NCBI RefSeq assembly: GCF_000807275.1 | Contig: NZ_CP009056.1 | Span: 1,179,192-1,243,191 of the forward strand | DNA from: Frischella perrara | Lineage (GTDB): Bacteria; Pseudomonadota; Gammaproteobacteria; Enterobacterales; Orbaceae | Reading direction: 5' to 3' | DNA length: 64,000 nt | Shown: piece by piece, positions 26,882 through 36,242 of the stretch | Layout of the letters: every line of letters begins with the position of its first letter | Position numbering within the stretch: the stretch's first letter is position 1 | Translations under genes and position numbers: made by a program | Notes under the pieces: model-generated | The model's database searches: none | Told to the model about the DNA's origin: nothing | What the model saw: the letters and a program-made list of their open reading frames with translations, nothing else

Positions 26882-27826
26882 ATGTATAAAATAGCAATTT
26901 TAGATGGGATAACTATCCCCGATATATCTTTGGTTCTGAATTTTCCGAACGAAATCTCCTATCGTGAGTCTTGCACTGACCACGGTGTATTTGATGTCAT
27001 TGCAGGAAAAGATATTATTATTACCAATAAAGTAAGGATTACGCGAGATCATATGGTAGCTAATCCTGAGTTGAAGATGATAGCGGTTGCGTCTACAGGT
27101 TTTAATCATATTGATATTAGTGCGGCTAGAGAGTTTAACATTGTTGTTACAAACGTGAAAAGTTATAGTACGCAATCGGTTGCTGAACATACCATGATGA
27201 TGATGCTAGCTTTATCGCATCAATTGTTTGTATACAATACATTTATTCGCGAAGGAAAGTGGCAAAAGTCTGCATTTTATTCGATATCTGGTCCCGATTA
27301 TTTTGAGTTAATGGGCAAAATTTTGGTCATTATTGGTAAAGGTGATACGGGTCGGGCTGTCGCCAAGTTAGCGAAAGCATTTGGTATGACGGTATTGTTT
27401 AGTGAGCGAAAAGGTGCTGAGAGTTGTCGTTCCGGTTATGTCCCTTTTGAAGAAGCTTTATCTCTAGCGGATGTTCTGACATTACATTGCCCACTAAACG
27501 AGACCACCGTAAACTTGATCGGTTCAAATGAGCTGGAGCAAATGAAAAAAACAGCGTTGCTGATCAATGTCGGTCGTGGCGGTTTGGCGAATGAACAAAG
27601 TCTGGTTAATTCTCTGCGTCGTAGTGATATCGCCGGTGCAGGTTTTGACGTATTATGTGAAGAGCCACCGAAAAATGGAAGTCCATTGTTGCAGGAGGAT
27701 CTCGGTAATTTTATTATAACACCGCATCTTGCTTGTAGAAGTTCGGAGTCTTTCCAGCGCTTGGTCGAAGGATTGAGTGATAATTTGAATTCCTTTGTCG
27801 CCGGTCATCCGATCAATGTTGTTTAA
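26882..27826 (+). CDS. D-2-hydroxyacid dehydrogenase (NAD-dependent)
   Basis: 314 residues. The Rossmann loop GKGDTGRAVAKLAKAFG is followed by the family signature MKKTALLINVGRGGLANEQSL with the active-site Arg. Glu lies in GFDVLCEEPP and the catalytic His in TPHLACRSSES. Closest in style to glycerate/hydroxypyruvate reductases (HprA-like). It would interconvert a 2-oxo- and a 2-hydroxyacid, a plausible last step for a fragment released by the operon. It is the final gene, with a gap of 10 bp to the GST. Confidence 0.9.
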   Translation: MYKIAILDGITIPDISLVLNFPNEISYRESCTDHGVFDVIAGKDIIITNKVRITRDHMVANPELKMIAVASTGFNHIDISAAREFNIVVTNVKSYSTQSVAEHTMMMMLALSHQLFVYNTFIREGKWQKSAFYSISGPDYFELMGKILVIIGKGDTGRAVAKLAKAFGMTVLFSERKGAESCRSGYVPFEEALSLADVLTLHCPLNETTVNLIGSNELEQMKKTALLINVGRGGLANEQSLVNSLRRSDIAGAGFDVLCEEPPKNGSPLLQEDLGNFIITPHLACRSSESFQRLVEGLSDNLNSFVAGHPINVV

Positions 27827-28200
27827 GTGTCATTATAATGGTTCATAGCTCTGCGGTGTGGATTGTGTTTACTATTCCAAGGGAGTTGATTTGGCCAGTA
27901 TTTTGTATCGCTGGGATGAATGTTGAGAAATGGGGAGTGCCTATCTTTTAAGTATATTATTTCTCTTCGGATTTTGCCGACTTGATTGTATATTGTAATG
28001 CGCAGAGCCGTGATAAAATTTTTACATTACAAATAAACCTGAGGGTGGTTGTTCAATATTTAAAGAAAGACATATTATTAAAACAATACATTTCCTAAAC
28101 CAAATCCTCGGGGAAGGTTTTAAATGGCTCTGTTCTCTGATTGAAAGTAAGATTAAACCTTCGTTTATCGAACTTATACGGACTACTATGTAGTGTCGAT
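27827..28200. other. Non-coding stretch between the operon and the tRNA genes
   Basis: No coding frame or recognised RNA is visible. The right end abuts the 3' end of tRNA-Gly, the place where an island inserted at that tRNA would begin. No clear operon terminator could be identified. Confidence 0.5.
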
Positions 28201-28201
28201 T

Positions 28202-28277
28202 TGGAGCGGGAAACGAGGTTCGAACTCGCGACCTCAACCTTGGCAAGGTTGCGCTCTACCAACTGAGCTATTCCCGC
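28202..28277 (-). tRNA. tRNA-Gly (anticodon GCC)
   Basis: 76 bases with encoded CCA. Acceptor stem GCGGGAA/TTCCCGC, D-arm AGTTGGTA, anticodon stem CAACC/GGTTG around TTGCCAA, and T-loop TTCGAAC all fold. It lies just downstream of tRNA-Leu, probably co-transcribed with pgsA as in enterobacteria. Its 3' end is the candidate integration site of the 21-28 kb region. Confidence 0.96.
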
Positions 28278-28295
28278 GTAAGACGTGTTTGTTAT

Positions 28296-28383
28296 TGGTG
28301 CCCGGGGCGAGACTTGAACTCGCACGGCTAAAAAAGCCGAGGGATTTTAAATCCCTTGTGTCTACCGATTTCACCACCCGGGC
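28296..28383 (-). tRNA. tRNA-Leu (anticodon TAA)
   Basis: 88 bases including CCA, with a long variable arm as expected for Leu. Acceptor stem GCCCGGG/CCCGGGC, anticodon stem AGGGA/TCCCT around TTTAAAA, T-loop TTCAAGT. The usual tRNA-Cys partner of enterobacterial glyW-cysT-leuZ is not between it and tRNA-Gly. Confidence 0.95.
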
Positions 28384-28484
28384 GTTTTAGCGAGTGATTC
28401 GCTGAAAACCAGTGCATTATACGTAATTGAGAATTTACATCAATAACAATTTTGCATTTTTAAGTTTGATTGATTATTTTTAAG

Positions 28485-29039
28485 TCATTCTCCATCATCT
28501 AGTAGATCTTTTCGAGCAACCCAGAGATATTGGAACATAGACCAAAGCGTTAATATTGTTGCAATATAAAGCATTATTAAACCTGCATTAATAACCAAAT
28601 CACACGGTCGCCATAATAACCAGGTCAATGCTGTCATTTGAGCTATAGTTTTAAATTTGCCAATTCCAGATACTGCCACATTTTTACGTTTACCGATTTC
28701 TGCCATCCATTCCCTTAATGCTGAGATAATAATTTCACGGGAAATCATGATAATTGCTGGAATGGTAATCCACCATGCATCATAATTTTCGGTCACCAAT
28801 ACGAGGGCAATGGTGACCATTATTTTATCTGCAACAGGATCAAGAAATGCACCAAATCGTGTCGTTTGCTTTAATCTTCTAGCTAAATGACCATCTAAAA
28901 TATCAGTAAGTGCCGCTACCAAAAATATAAGTGCAGTAAAAAAAGCTGACCATTCACCGGGAAAATAAAATGAAAGTACGAAGAAAGGAATTAAAATGAG
29001 TCTAAATAATGTTAAGTAAATGGGTATATTGAATTTCAT
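28485..29039 (-). CDS. pgsA: CDP-diacylglycerol-glycerol-3-phosphate 3-phosphatidyltransferase
   Basis: 184 residues, inner-membrane enzyme that makes phosphatidylglycerol phosphate, the committed step to PG and cardiolipin. The CDP-alcohol phosphotransferase motif is complete: [20 protein letters not shown] then LDPVADK. About four or five hydrophobic segments are visible. It lies between uvrC and tRNA-Leu/Gly on the same strand, the order found in enterobacteria, which supports vertical descent of this block. Confidence 0.95.
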   Translation of the reverse strand: MKFNIPIYLTLFRLILIPFFVLSFYFPGEWSAFFTALIFLVAALTDILDGHLARRLKQTTRFGAFLDPVADKIMVTIALVLVTENYDAWWITIPAIIMISREIIISALREWMAEIGKRKNVAVSGIGKFKTIAQMTALTWLLWRPCDLVINAGLIMLYIATILTLWSMFQYLWVARKDLLDDGE

Positions 29040-29143
29040 GACTGAACTCTAAAAAGATATAACGTAAAACAAAAAACGACGATTCATAATATTATAACAT
29101 CAAGTGACAAGCTTGACTCTAATGTTTTGTCGATTTAAGAATA

Positions 29144-30985
29144 TTAACGTTGCAATTCTTCAAATATTTTTTCCGCTAATGATTTAGAAATACCTTGTAC
29201 TTGAGATATTTCGCCAGCCGTAGCATTTTTTAGTTCTCGCAATCCGCCAAAATGTTTTAGTAATGCTTGTCTTCGTTTTGCGCCAACACCTTCTATCTGT
29301 TCTAAGGTGCTTTCGGTTAATTGTTTTAAGTTTTTCTTGCGTTGACCGATTATAGCATGATCATGTGAAGCATTACGTATCTGTTGAATTAAGAGTAATG
29401 CAGGTGAATGGACATCCAAATAGTGTCCTTTACCATGAGTTTCAAAAAATAACGTTTCTAACCCTTCTTTACGTTCAGAACCTTTAGCAACCCCTAATAA
29501 AATAGGGTGATCTTTATTCCAGTTAACGTCTAACGAATCAAAAAGGGTTTTTGCTTGATTAAGTTGTCCTTTTCCACCGTCAATAAAAATAACATCAGGA
29601 ATTTTATCTTCTGGTAAGTCAGGTTTATTATAACGACGAGTTAAGACTTGATTCATCGCAGCATAATCATCACCTTCTGTTATACCACTAATATTATACC
29701 GTCTGAATTCAGATTTAACGGGTCCTTTATCATCAAATACGACACAGGAAGCAATGGTATTTTTGCCCATAAAATGACTGATATCAAAGCATTCCATGCG
29801 ATTAATTTCTTTGATCCCTAAGAACGTTTTTAAGTCATCATAACGTTGTTTTAGGGTTGAACTTTGCAATAATTTATTTTTGACTTCTTTTTGTGCATTT
29901 TCAATGGCAAGATTAAGTAGTTTTAGATTATCACCTTTAGGTTCATCAACTAATTTTACTTGGTAATTAGCAACAAGCGATAGGGTTTCTTCCATCGCCT
30001 TGCGATCAGATAACGAATAATTAAGCAAAATTTTCTTTGGAATATTGCGATTATTATTACCTTGTAAATAAAATTGTCCTAAAAAGGTTTCGATAACTTC
30101 TTCAAGTTCGGTATTAGACGGCACTTTAGGATAATAGGCACGGTGTCCAAAAGTTTGTCCATTACGTATAAATAGGATATAGACACAAGCTACCCCTAGT
30201 TGGTAATGAAAACCAATCACATCTAAATTATCATTTTTATTATAAATAACCTGTTTTTCATTGATCTGTTTAATAGCTTGTAATTGATCTCGTAGCTTAG
30301 CCGCTTTTTCAAAATTTAAATCAGCACTCGCTTGCAGCATATCACGAGTGATGGTCTCTATAATTGTTTCAGACTGCCCCTGTAAAAATAGTCTGACATA
30401 ATTAACTTGCTGTTGATAATCTTCATCACTTACAAGACCAGCAACACAAGGCCCTAAACATCGCTTGATCTGGTATTGTAAGCAAGGTCTGGTGCGATTA
30501 TGATAAGTTGAGTCTGGGCACTGACGAATTGGGAAGAGTTTTTGCAATAAGATCAATATTTGTTTAACTGCATAGGAACTCGGATAGGGTCCATAAAACT
30601 CATCCGTTTTTCGATTAATCGAACCTCGATAAAGTGATAATTGAGGATGACGCTCTTTGGTGATTTTAATAAAGGGGTAACTTTTATCATCTTTTAGTAG
30701 AACGTTATATCTTGGCTGATATTTTTTTATATATGTCTGTTCAAGAAGCAATGCTTCTGTTTCAGTGTGAGTCAGTGTAAATTCAACACGCGCTATGTGG
30801 CTAACTAACAAGTCAGTCTTTAGTGTTTTTTTGCTGCTGTTAAAGTAACTTTTTAAGCGATGATTAAGATTTTTCGCCTTACCCACATAAATAATGGTAT
30901 TTTTATCATTAAACATCTGATAAATACCCGGTTTATGTGGGACAGTTTTTAAAAATGATACAGAATCAAATTTAGTAGGGTTCAT
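29144..30985 (-). CDS. uvrC: UvrABC excinuclease subunit C
   Basis: I place the start at the ATG reading MNPTKF. A TTG six codons earlier is less likely. About 613 residues. It makes the dual incisions in nucleotide excision repair. Domains in order: GIY-YIG nuclease (PGIYQMFNDKNTIIYVGKAKNL), the four-cysteine-like RQCPDSTYHNRTRPCLQYQIKRC segment, the UVR helix pair (DLNFEKAAKLRDQLQAI), the RNase H-like C-nuclease (ECFDISHFMG, DGGKGQL) and tandem HhH at the end (IEGVGAKRRQALLKHFG). All are present. Confidence 0.96.
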   Translation of the reverse strand: MNPTKFDSVSFLKTVPHKPGIYQMFNDKNTIIYVGKAKNLNHRLKSYFNSSKKTLKTDLLVSHIARVEFTLTHTETEALLLEQTYIKKYQPRYNVLLKDDKSYPFIKITKERHPQLSLYRGSINRKTDEFYGPYPSSYAVKQILILLQKLFPIRQCPDSTYHNRTRPCLQYQIKRCLGPCVAGLVSDEDYQQQVNYVRLFLQGQSETIIETITRDMLQASADLNFEKAAKLRDQLQAIKQINEKQVIYNKNDNLDVIGFHYQLGVACVYILFIRNGQTFGHRAYYPKVPSNTELEEVIETFLGQFYLQGNNNRNIPKKILLNYSLSDRKAMEETLSLVANYQVKLVDEPKGDNLKLLNLAIENAQKEVKNKLLQSSTLKQRYDDLKTFLGIKEINRMECFDISHFMGKNTIASCVVFDDKGPVKSEFRRYNISGITEGDDYAAMNQVLTRRYNKPDLPEDKIPDVIFIDGGKGQLNQAKTLFDSLDVNWNKDHPILLGVAKGSERKEGLETLFFETHGKGHYLDVHSPALLLIQQIRNASHDHAIIGQRKKNLKQLTESTLEQIEGVGAKRRQALLKHFGGLRELKNATAGEISQVQGISKSLAEKIFEELQR

Positions 30986-31017
30986 AAATGGTTTTAATAT
31001 CAATTCAAATTAAAAAA

Positions 31018-31701
31018 TTATTGAGTATTTTCAAAAGCTAATGCTTTTTTCTCCAATAATCTCATAATGGTACTTAATAGGCCATTTATCAAGAGGTAAA
31101 TACAACCTGTTGCAATAAAAATAGTAAATTCATAATAACGACCATTCAAAAATTGGTTATAGCCCATTAGATCCATAAGCGTAATGGTCGAGGTTAAAGC
31201 TGTACCTTTAACTACAAATATGACTTCATTAGAATAAGAGGACAATGCACGTTTTAAAGCATAAGGTAAGATTACTTTTAAGGACTGTTTACGATTCATA
31301 CCCAATGCGACACATGCTTGCCATTGTCCTTGAGGCACAGCTTTTAAAGCACCATGAAAAATTAATGTTGTATAAGCGGCACTATTAAGTGTTAAGGCGA
31401 CATAAGCACAAAACCAAGGATAGGATAATAGCTGCCATAAAAGTGGTAATGATTCTCTTATGAATTGGAATTGTGCAGGACCATAATAAATTAAAAATAA
31501 CTGAACTAATAAAGGTGTACCAGTAAATAATGTAATAAAAACGCTAATTGGTTTGGTTACATACCATTTATCTGAAGTTAATAAAACAGAAAGGAATATA
31601 GAGATTAAACAGGCAGACAAAATGCCAGCTATACTTAGTGACAGTGTTGTAGGTAAACCCTGAATTAAAATAGATAAATAATAAAAAAACTTGTCAGACA
31701 T
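31018..31701 (-). CDS. artM: Arginine ABC transporter permease ArtM
   Basis: 227 residues, polytopic. The conserved EAA-loop segment (GALKAVPQGQWQACVALGMNRKQSL, then ILPYALKR) contacts the ATPase. A strong AGAGGA ribosome site precedes the start, 8 bp behind artQ. Last of artP-I-Q-M, in the same order as in E. coli. Works with ArtQ as the membrane pore for arginine or related cationic amino acids. Confidence 0.9.
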   Translation of the reverse strand: MSDKFFYYLSILIQGLPTTLSLSIAGILSACLISIFLSVLLTSDKWYVTKPISVFITLFTGTPLLVQLFLIYYGPAQFQFIRESLPLLWQLLSYPWFCAYVALTLNSAAYTTLIFHGALKAVPQGQWQACVALGMNRKQSLKVILPYALKRALSSYSNEVIFVVKGTALTSTITLMDLMGYNQFLNGRYYEFTIFIATGCIYLLINGLLSTIMRLLEKKALAFENTQ

Positions 31702-31709
31702 ATATTCCT

Positions 31710-32468
31710 CTATTTTTCATTAACAGATTGCGATTGTTCAAAATAAAGCGAACGTGTCTCAAAATATTTCAAAACGCGTTGACTGAACAATGAAATGACT
31801 AAATAAATAATAGCTGCAATTAGGTACCAGGTGAATGGTTCACGCGTATAACCGATAATACTGCGAGTTTGCATCATTATGTCATTGACTGTTATTAATG
31901 AAACTAAAGCAGTATCTTTTAATAAAACTAACCATTGATTACCCAAGCCGGGAAGGGCATGACGCCACATTTGAGGCATAATTATACGGGTGAACGTTCT
32001 GAATTTACTTAATCCTAATACTTGAGCCGCCTGTTTTTGGCCATTAGGAATGGCTTTGAAAGCACCACGTAAGGTTTGTGATGCATAAACAGCATATAAA
32101 ATCGATAATGCAATAATCCCACATAAAATAGGATTTACATCAAAATCAGTAATTTCAAGATGTAATGATAGATTTGTGAAAAATAGTGGTATTGTGACAT
32201 CCAAACCGCCATTTAAAATAGTATCATTGATAAATATTAATGCTAGTGGTGCACCATTATAAATGGCAATAACAATCAGCATTTCGGGTAATGCACGAAT
32301 GGCGATGACACATAATGAAACAAACCATGCAATAGGTTTAAATCGCCATGATTCTAAAATAGTAATGATAAATGCTAACACTATTCCGATTAGTAAAGCA
32401 CTAATCGCAATGAATAATGTGATTTTAGTCGCATCAAATAAAGGTAATAAAGTATGCCAATCTTGCAT
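31710..32468 (-). CDS. artQ: Arginine ABC transporter permease ArtQ
   Basis: 252 residues, about five helices. The EAA loop is GAFKAIPNGQKQAAQVLGLSKFRTF, followed by IIMPQMWRHALPGLGNQW. It is separated from artI by a hairpin terminator (32517-32545), so it is probably read at lower level than the binding protein. Partner of ArtM. Confidence 0.9.
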   Translation of the reverse strand: MQDWHTLLPLFDATKITLFIAISALLIGIVLAFIITILESWRFKPIAWFVSLCVIAIRALPEMLIVIAIYNGAPLALIFINDTILNGGLDVTIPLFFTNLSLHLEITDFDVNPILCGIIALSILYAVYASQTLRGAFKAIPNGQKQAAQVLGLSKFRTFTRIIMPQMWRHALPGLGNQWLVLLKDTALVSLITVNDIMMQTRSIIGYTREPFTWYLIAAIIYLVISLFSQRVLKYFETRSLYFEQSQSVNEK

Positions 32469-32516
32469 CGTTAATTGCTTTCTATGTGATTAAAGTAAAT
32501 TAATTAAATACGCTAA

Positions 32517-32545
32517 TAAAAAAAAGCGCCGCAGTTATGCGGCGA
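32517..32545 (-). terminator. Intra-operon terminator between artI and artQ
   Basis: CGCCGCA-GTTA-TGCGGCG (32528-32545 on the plus strand) is preceded by an A run, giving a G/C-rich hairpin with a T tract on the minus strand. It should stop most transcripts after artI, favouring excess periplasmic binding protein over permease. Confidence 0.8.
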
Positions 32546-32572
32546 GTTGATTTGAATCAACAACAAATAGAA

Positions 32573-33307
32573 CTATTTAAACCATTTTGCATAAATTTGA
32601 TCATAAGTACCGTCAGATTTAATTTTAGTTAATACCTGATTAAATTGGTCAAGAAGGGCACTATTCCCTTTACGTACAGCAATACCTAAGCCAGCGCCAA
32701 TATAATCTGGATCTGAGACTTCTTTACCAATCTTAACTAAACTTGGTTCTTTATTTAACCATTCTGTGGCAGCGGCTGAGTCGATCAAAATAGCATCAAT
32801 ACGTTTCGCTTTTAAATCTAATACAGCAAATTGATAACTATCATAGCTTACGATATCTATTTCAGGATATTTATCAATAAGATATTTTTGTAAAGTAGTA
32901 CCATTTTGTACACCTACATGCTTTTTATTTAATTCAGAAATGGAATCTAAAGATTCTAAATTTCCCTTTAAACCAATGAACTGAGCGACATTATCATAAT
33001 ATGATTGTGTGAAATCGACTTGTTCACGACGTTCAGGGGTCATGTCTAAACCCGAAATAGCAGCGTCAATACGACGAGTTTTAATACTTGGAATTAAACC
33101 ATCAAAAGATTGGTTGGTAAATTTACAAGTGTAGTTTAATTCTTCACAAATTTTATTCGCAATATCAATATCAAAACCAACTAATGTATTATTATCATCA
33201 TAAAATTCATAAGGTGCATATGTAGCTTCAAGACCAAAATTGATATCTTTGGCTGAAACACTAAATACTGCGGAAGTCAAAGCCGCGATAAGGAAAATCT
33301 TTTTCAT
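32573..33307 (-). CDS. artI: Arginine ABC transporter periplasmic binding protein
   Basis: Start at MKKIFLI with AAAGGTG upstream. A longer frame would run into the region of artP. About 244 residues. A signal peptide (MKKIFLIAALTSAVFSVSA) is followed by the SBP family 3 fold: FGLEATYAPYEFYDD, GFDIDIANKICEELN and the D-ARG contact region ISGLDMTPERREQVDFTQSY. It captures arginine-like ligands in the periplasm for ArtQM. Confidence 0.93.
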   Translation of the reverse strand: MKKIFLIAALTSAVFSVSAKDINFGLEATYAPYEFYDDNNTLVGFDIDIANKICEELNYTCKFTNQSFDGLIPSIKTRRIDAAISGLDMTPERREQVDFTQSYYDNVAQFIGLKGNLESLDSISELNKKHVGVQNGTTLQKYLIDKYPEIDIVSYDSYQFAVLDLKAKRIDAILIDSAAATEWLNKEPSLVKIGKEVSDPDYIGAGLGIAVRKGNSALLDQFNQVLTKIKSDGTYDQIYAKWFK

Positions 33308-33330
33308 AATTTCACCTTTTATATTAATGG

Positions 33331-34059
33331 TTAATGCGATAAATATGCCTGAAATTGTTTTGAAAGCGGGTGAATAAAGCACGTTTTATCACCTTGTTCG
33401 ATTATTTTGCCTTTTTCCATATAAATCACTTGTGATGCTACTTTTTTGGCGAAATCAACTTCATGAGTCACAATAATTTGTGTAATACCTGTTTCAGATA
33501 ATTCATTAATGATATCCGCCACTTGTGAGGTGATTTCTGGATCTAAGGCCGCCGTTGGTTCATCAAATAATAAAATCTTTGGTTCCATCATCAGCGCTCT
33601 AGCAATAGCAACACGCTGTTGTTGTCCTCCCGAAAGATGTAATGGATAACGATTTGCCATACTATCAATTTTTAATCGTTGTAATATTTTTAGTGCTTTT
33701 GCAGTCGCTTGTGCCTTAGACATTTTTAGCACCTGACAAGGCGCTTCGATCAAATTATCTAAAACTGTCAAATGCGGCCAAAGATTATAATTCTGAAATA
33801 CAATACCAACATCACGACGTAATGTTCTGACTAATTCTTCAGCCGGCTTTTGCTGAAAATCAAGATGAATATCGGCAATGGTCATTTCACCAGAAACCGG
33901 TACCTCAAGTAAGTTAAATACTTTCAACAATGAACTTTTACCTGCACCACTAGGACCAAGTAACACTATCGTTTCCCCTAAAGGGTAGCAAATAGAAATA
34001 TCATATAAAGCCTGATGCGAACCATAAAAACAATTAATATGGCTTAATTCAATATTCAT
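33331..34059 (-). CDS. artP: Arginine ABC transporter ATPase ArtP
   Basis: 242 residues. Walker [12 protein letters not shown]-loop FQNYNLW, ABC signature [15 protein letters not shown], Walker [16 protein letters not shown] and switch His in IIVTHEVDF are all present. First gene of the operon, powering arginine import. Twenty-three bases separate it from artI. I see no obvious ArgR box in the 200 bp upstream. Confidence 0.95.
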   Translation of the reverse strand: MNIELSHINCFYGSHQALYDISICYPLGETIVLLGPSGAGKSSLLKVFNLLEVPVSGEMTIADIHLDFQQKPAEELVRTLRRDVGIVFQNYNLWPHLTVLDNLIEAPCQVLKMSKAQATAKALKILQRLKIDSMANRYPLHLSGGQQQRVAIARALMMEPKILLFDEPTAALDPEITSQVADIINELSETGITQIIVTHEVDFAKKVASQVIYMEKGKIIEQGDKTCFIHPLSKQFQAYLSH

Positions 34060-34263
34060 AAAATAATAAAAACTCGGGTTATTAAATTTAGAAATAATAA
34101 TTTCTACTTAAGAAAGAAGAACTCAGTTATTGATTATTTAAGATCTTATCCATAATTCCTAATTGTTTATTTTAGTCCATATGGCATTACTGAGAAACAA
34201 AATATGACTAAATATTATATTTTTATGAATAGAAATGCAATCTAAATTATGAGATTCCTAATT

Positions 34264-34929
34264 TTAATTCACTTTATTTGTCGATAATGGGGGGGTAATA
34301 ATAGGAATAACAGGTCCTAGGAATTTCGGTTCTCGTTTTAATATATAAAGATCAATCATTACACTAATACGAGCAAAAAATTCACGAACCCGAACCAGTT
34401 TCATGCGACGCGGTGAAGGAACAGCAAAACATTGCGCTTTTATGCCTTGGTATTGAGCGATAAATAAAGCACGTTCGCAATGAAATTTTTGAGTAATAAT
34501 AGTAAAGTTATCGGCGTCAAAGACTTTATTAGCTCTAATGATAGAATCCAATGTTCTAAATCCAGCATAATCTAAGACTATGTCTGAACTAGGGATACCC
34601 GCTTTTAGTAAATCGCGACGCATAGTAATTGGCTCATTATAATTAAGTTGAGCATTATCACCACTAAGAAGCAAATATTTCACTTTATCTAACCAATAAA
34701 GATCTATTGCTCCTTCAATCCTATATTTATAAAATTCATTTATTCCACCTGATTTTACGTATTTAGATGTACCTAACACAATACCAATAGAGGTGGGTGG
34801 TAAATCTTCATAGTTATAATAGATATTTGATCTTGTTTTTAAACCAACATAAAAATCTAATAAAAATATAATGAGAATAAAAAACATCATTAAATAGAAA
34901 AGGTATACAAATAATTTTTTTAATTTCAT
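34264..34929 (-). CDS. sanA: SanA envelope protein (DUF218/YdcF family)
   Basis: Start at the ATG after GGAA; a TTG one codon earlier is not preferred. About 221 residues. A single N-terminal membrane helix (LFYLMMFFILIIFLLDFY) anchors a periplasmic DUF218 domain with the SanA signatures GTSKYV, KYLLLSGDNAQLNYNEP, LDYAGFRTLDSI and IITQKFHCERALFIAQ. In E. coli loss of SanA makes cells more vancomycin-sensitive, linking it to envelope integrity. It sits just downstream of lrgB with 10 bp between. Confidence 0.92.
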   Translation of the reverse strand: MKLKKLFVYLFYLMMFFILIIFLLDFYVGLKTRSNIYYNYEDLPPTSIGIVLGTSKYVKSGGINEFYKYRIEGAIDLYWLDKVKYLLLSGDNAQLNYNEPITMRRDLLKAGIPSSDIVLDYAGFRTLDSIIRANKVFDADNFTIITQKFHCERALFIAQYQGIKAQCFAVPSPRRMKLVRVREFFARISVMIDLYILKREPKFLGPVIPIITPPLSTNKVN

Positions 34930-34939
34930 CAATATTCCA

Positions 34940-35629
34940 TTAGAAAAGGCTAAATATAAAAATTAATACAGGAAATAAAAATGGAGCAGTAATCGATGTC
35001 ATTATAGCACATAATACTAATGATAATGAACTATAAGCCCCTTCATTATAATCAACTTCAATACACCGTGCAGTACCCACGGCATGTGCCACCGCCCCAA
35101 TTGCTAAGCCTCTAGCTGCTGGCGATTTAATTTTAAATAGGTTTAATAATTGGTGACCAAATATTGCACCTAATGTACCAACTAAAATGACACACATCGC
35201 AGTTATAGAAGGAACGCCACCTTCATTTTGCGATATAGTCACGGCGATAGCTGTGGTCACTGATTTGGGTAGTATTGAAGCAAGAATTTCTTTATCACCA
35301 CCTAACCAAAAAGCAATAGATACCCCACTCAACATTGCTGTTATTGATGCAACAAAAGTAACAAATAAAATTGATTTCCAACGTGATTTAATTTGTGGCA
35401 TGAGTTCATATAGTGGATAGGCAAGTGCAACTACCGAATAGGGGAGTAATTCATGAATAATTTTCACATTAGAAAAATAGGTAGTATAAGATGTGTGAGT
35501 CACTAATAAGATAGGTATCAAAATAAGTACTGTTATTACGATTGGATTAAATAATGGATTTTTAATCTTTAGCGCCATTTTTCGTGTATATAAAAAGATA
35601 ATTAAAGTTAATGGTAACATCCAAAACAT
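34940..35629 (-). CDS. yohK: LrgB/CidB-family membrane protein
   Basis: 229 residues, about six to seven helices. The LrgB signatures ILPKSVTTAIAVTISQNEGGVPS and ARGLAIGAVAHAVGTARCIE are clear. It forms a pair with the LrgA-like gene, 3 bp apart. The LrgAB/YohJK pair controls murein hydrolase activity in staphylococci and transports small metabolites in other bacteria. The role here is not known. Confidence 0.9.
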   Translation of the reverse strand: MFWMLPLTLIIFLYTRKMALKIKNPLFNPIVITVLILIPILLVTHTSYTTYFSNVKIIHELLPYSVVALAYPLYELMPQIKSRWKSILFVTFVASITAMLSGVSIAFWLGGDKEILASILPKSVTTAIAVTISQNEGGVPSITAMCVILVGTLGAIFGHQLLNLFKIKSPAARGLAIGAVAHAVGTARCIEVDYNEGAYSSLSLVLCAIMTSITAPFLFPVLIFIFSLF

Positions 35630-35632
35630 GGG

Positions 35633-36088
35633 TTATTCTCCTTTGGTATTATCATTTATGCTATTATCAATAGCCGGTAAGGCCCGTGAATGAAGCCTCT
35701 GAGTTAACCAACCAATGAAGACCATAATAATAAAGGTGCTCGCCAGGCTCCCAATGATAATTGGCGCCCAACTATTTAAAAGATAAACATAATTATCCAT
35801 TATTCCCATTGCAGCCGGTACAAAAAGAATGGTCATGTAACGCATAAAGAGATTGCAGCCATTACGAACCCATGTAGACGGTATAATTTGAAATACGAGT
35901 AAGAAGAATAGAATTAATAACCCAATGATACTGCCAGGAATCAAAATAGGTAATAACAGGGATAAAAAGTTACCTACCCATAAACAAACAAATAAAATCA
36001 ATAAACTACGAGCATAACAAAATAATGTGCAATAAAGTGAATAACAGCGATGGCGTAGTGTTGCGTTTTTGGCTAAAAAGTGTTTCAT
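35633..36088 (-). CDS. yohJ: LrgA/CidA-family holin-like protein
   Basis: Start taken at ATG (MKHFLAK), as the preceding TTG is poor. About 151 residues with four helices. The core LILFVCLWVGNFLSLLLPI, PGSIIGLLILFFLL and YMTILFVPAAMGIMDNY is the LrgA/CidA signature. Co-transcribed with the LrgB partner. Holin-like pore formation is a family inference. Confidence 0.88.
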   Translation of the reverse strand: MKHFLAKNATLRHRCYSLYCTLFCYARSLLILFVCLWVGNFLSLLLPILIPGSIIGLLILFFLLVFQIIPSTWVRNGCNLFMRYMTILFVPAAMGIMDNYVYLLNSWAPIIIGSLASTFIIMVFIGWLTQRLHSRALPAIDNSINDNTKGE

Positions 36089-36242
36089 AATTATTTTAAA
36101 TAACAATCTATATTGTATCTTACTAGGTTAATGATACGCCTATAAAATTAAATGTGCAAAAACGTATTATTATTTAATCAAGTAAATCTTACCGTTATCA
36201 TGAAATTCCTTATTAAAAAAGATAGACATCCTTATGAGGTTT

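Noticed and set aside
28022-28390. Several ORFs over the tRNA-Gly/tRNA-Leu region
   Set aside because: They are frames across two well-folded tRNA genes and carry no protein signature.
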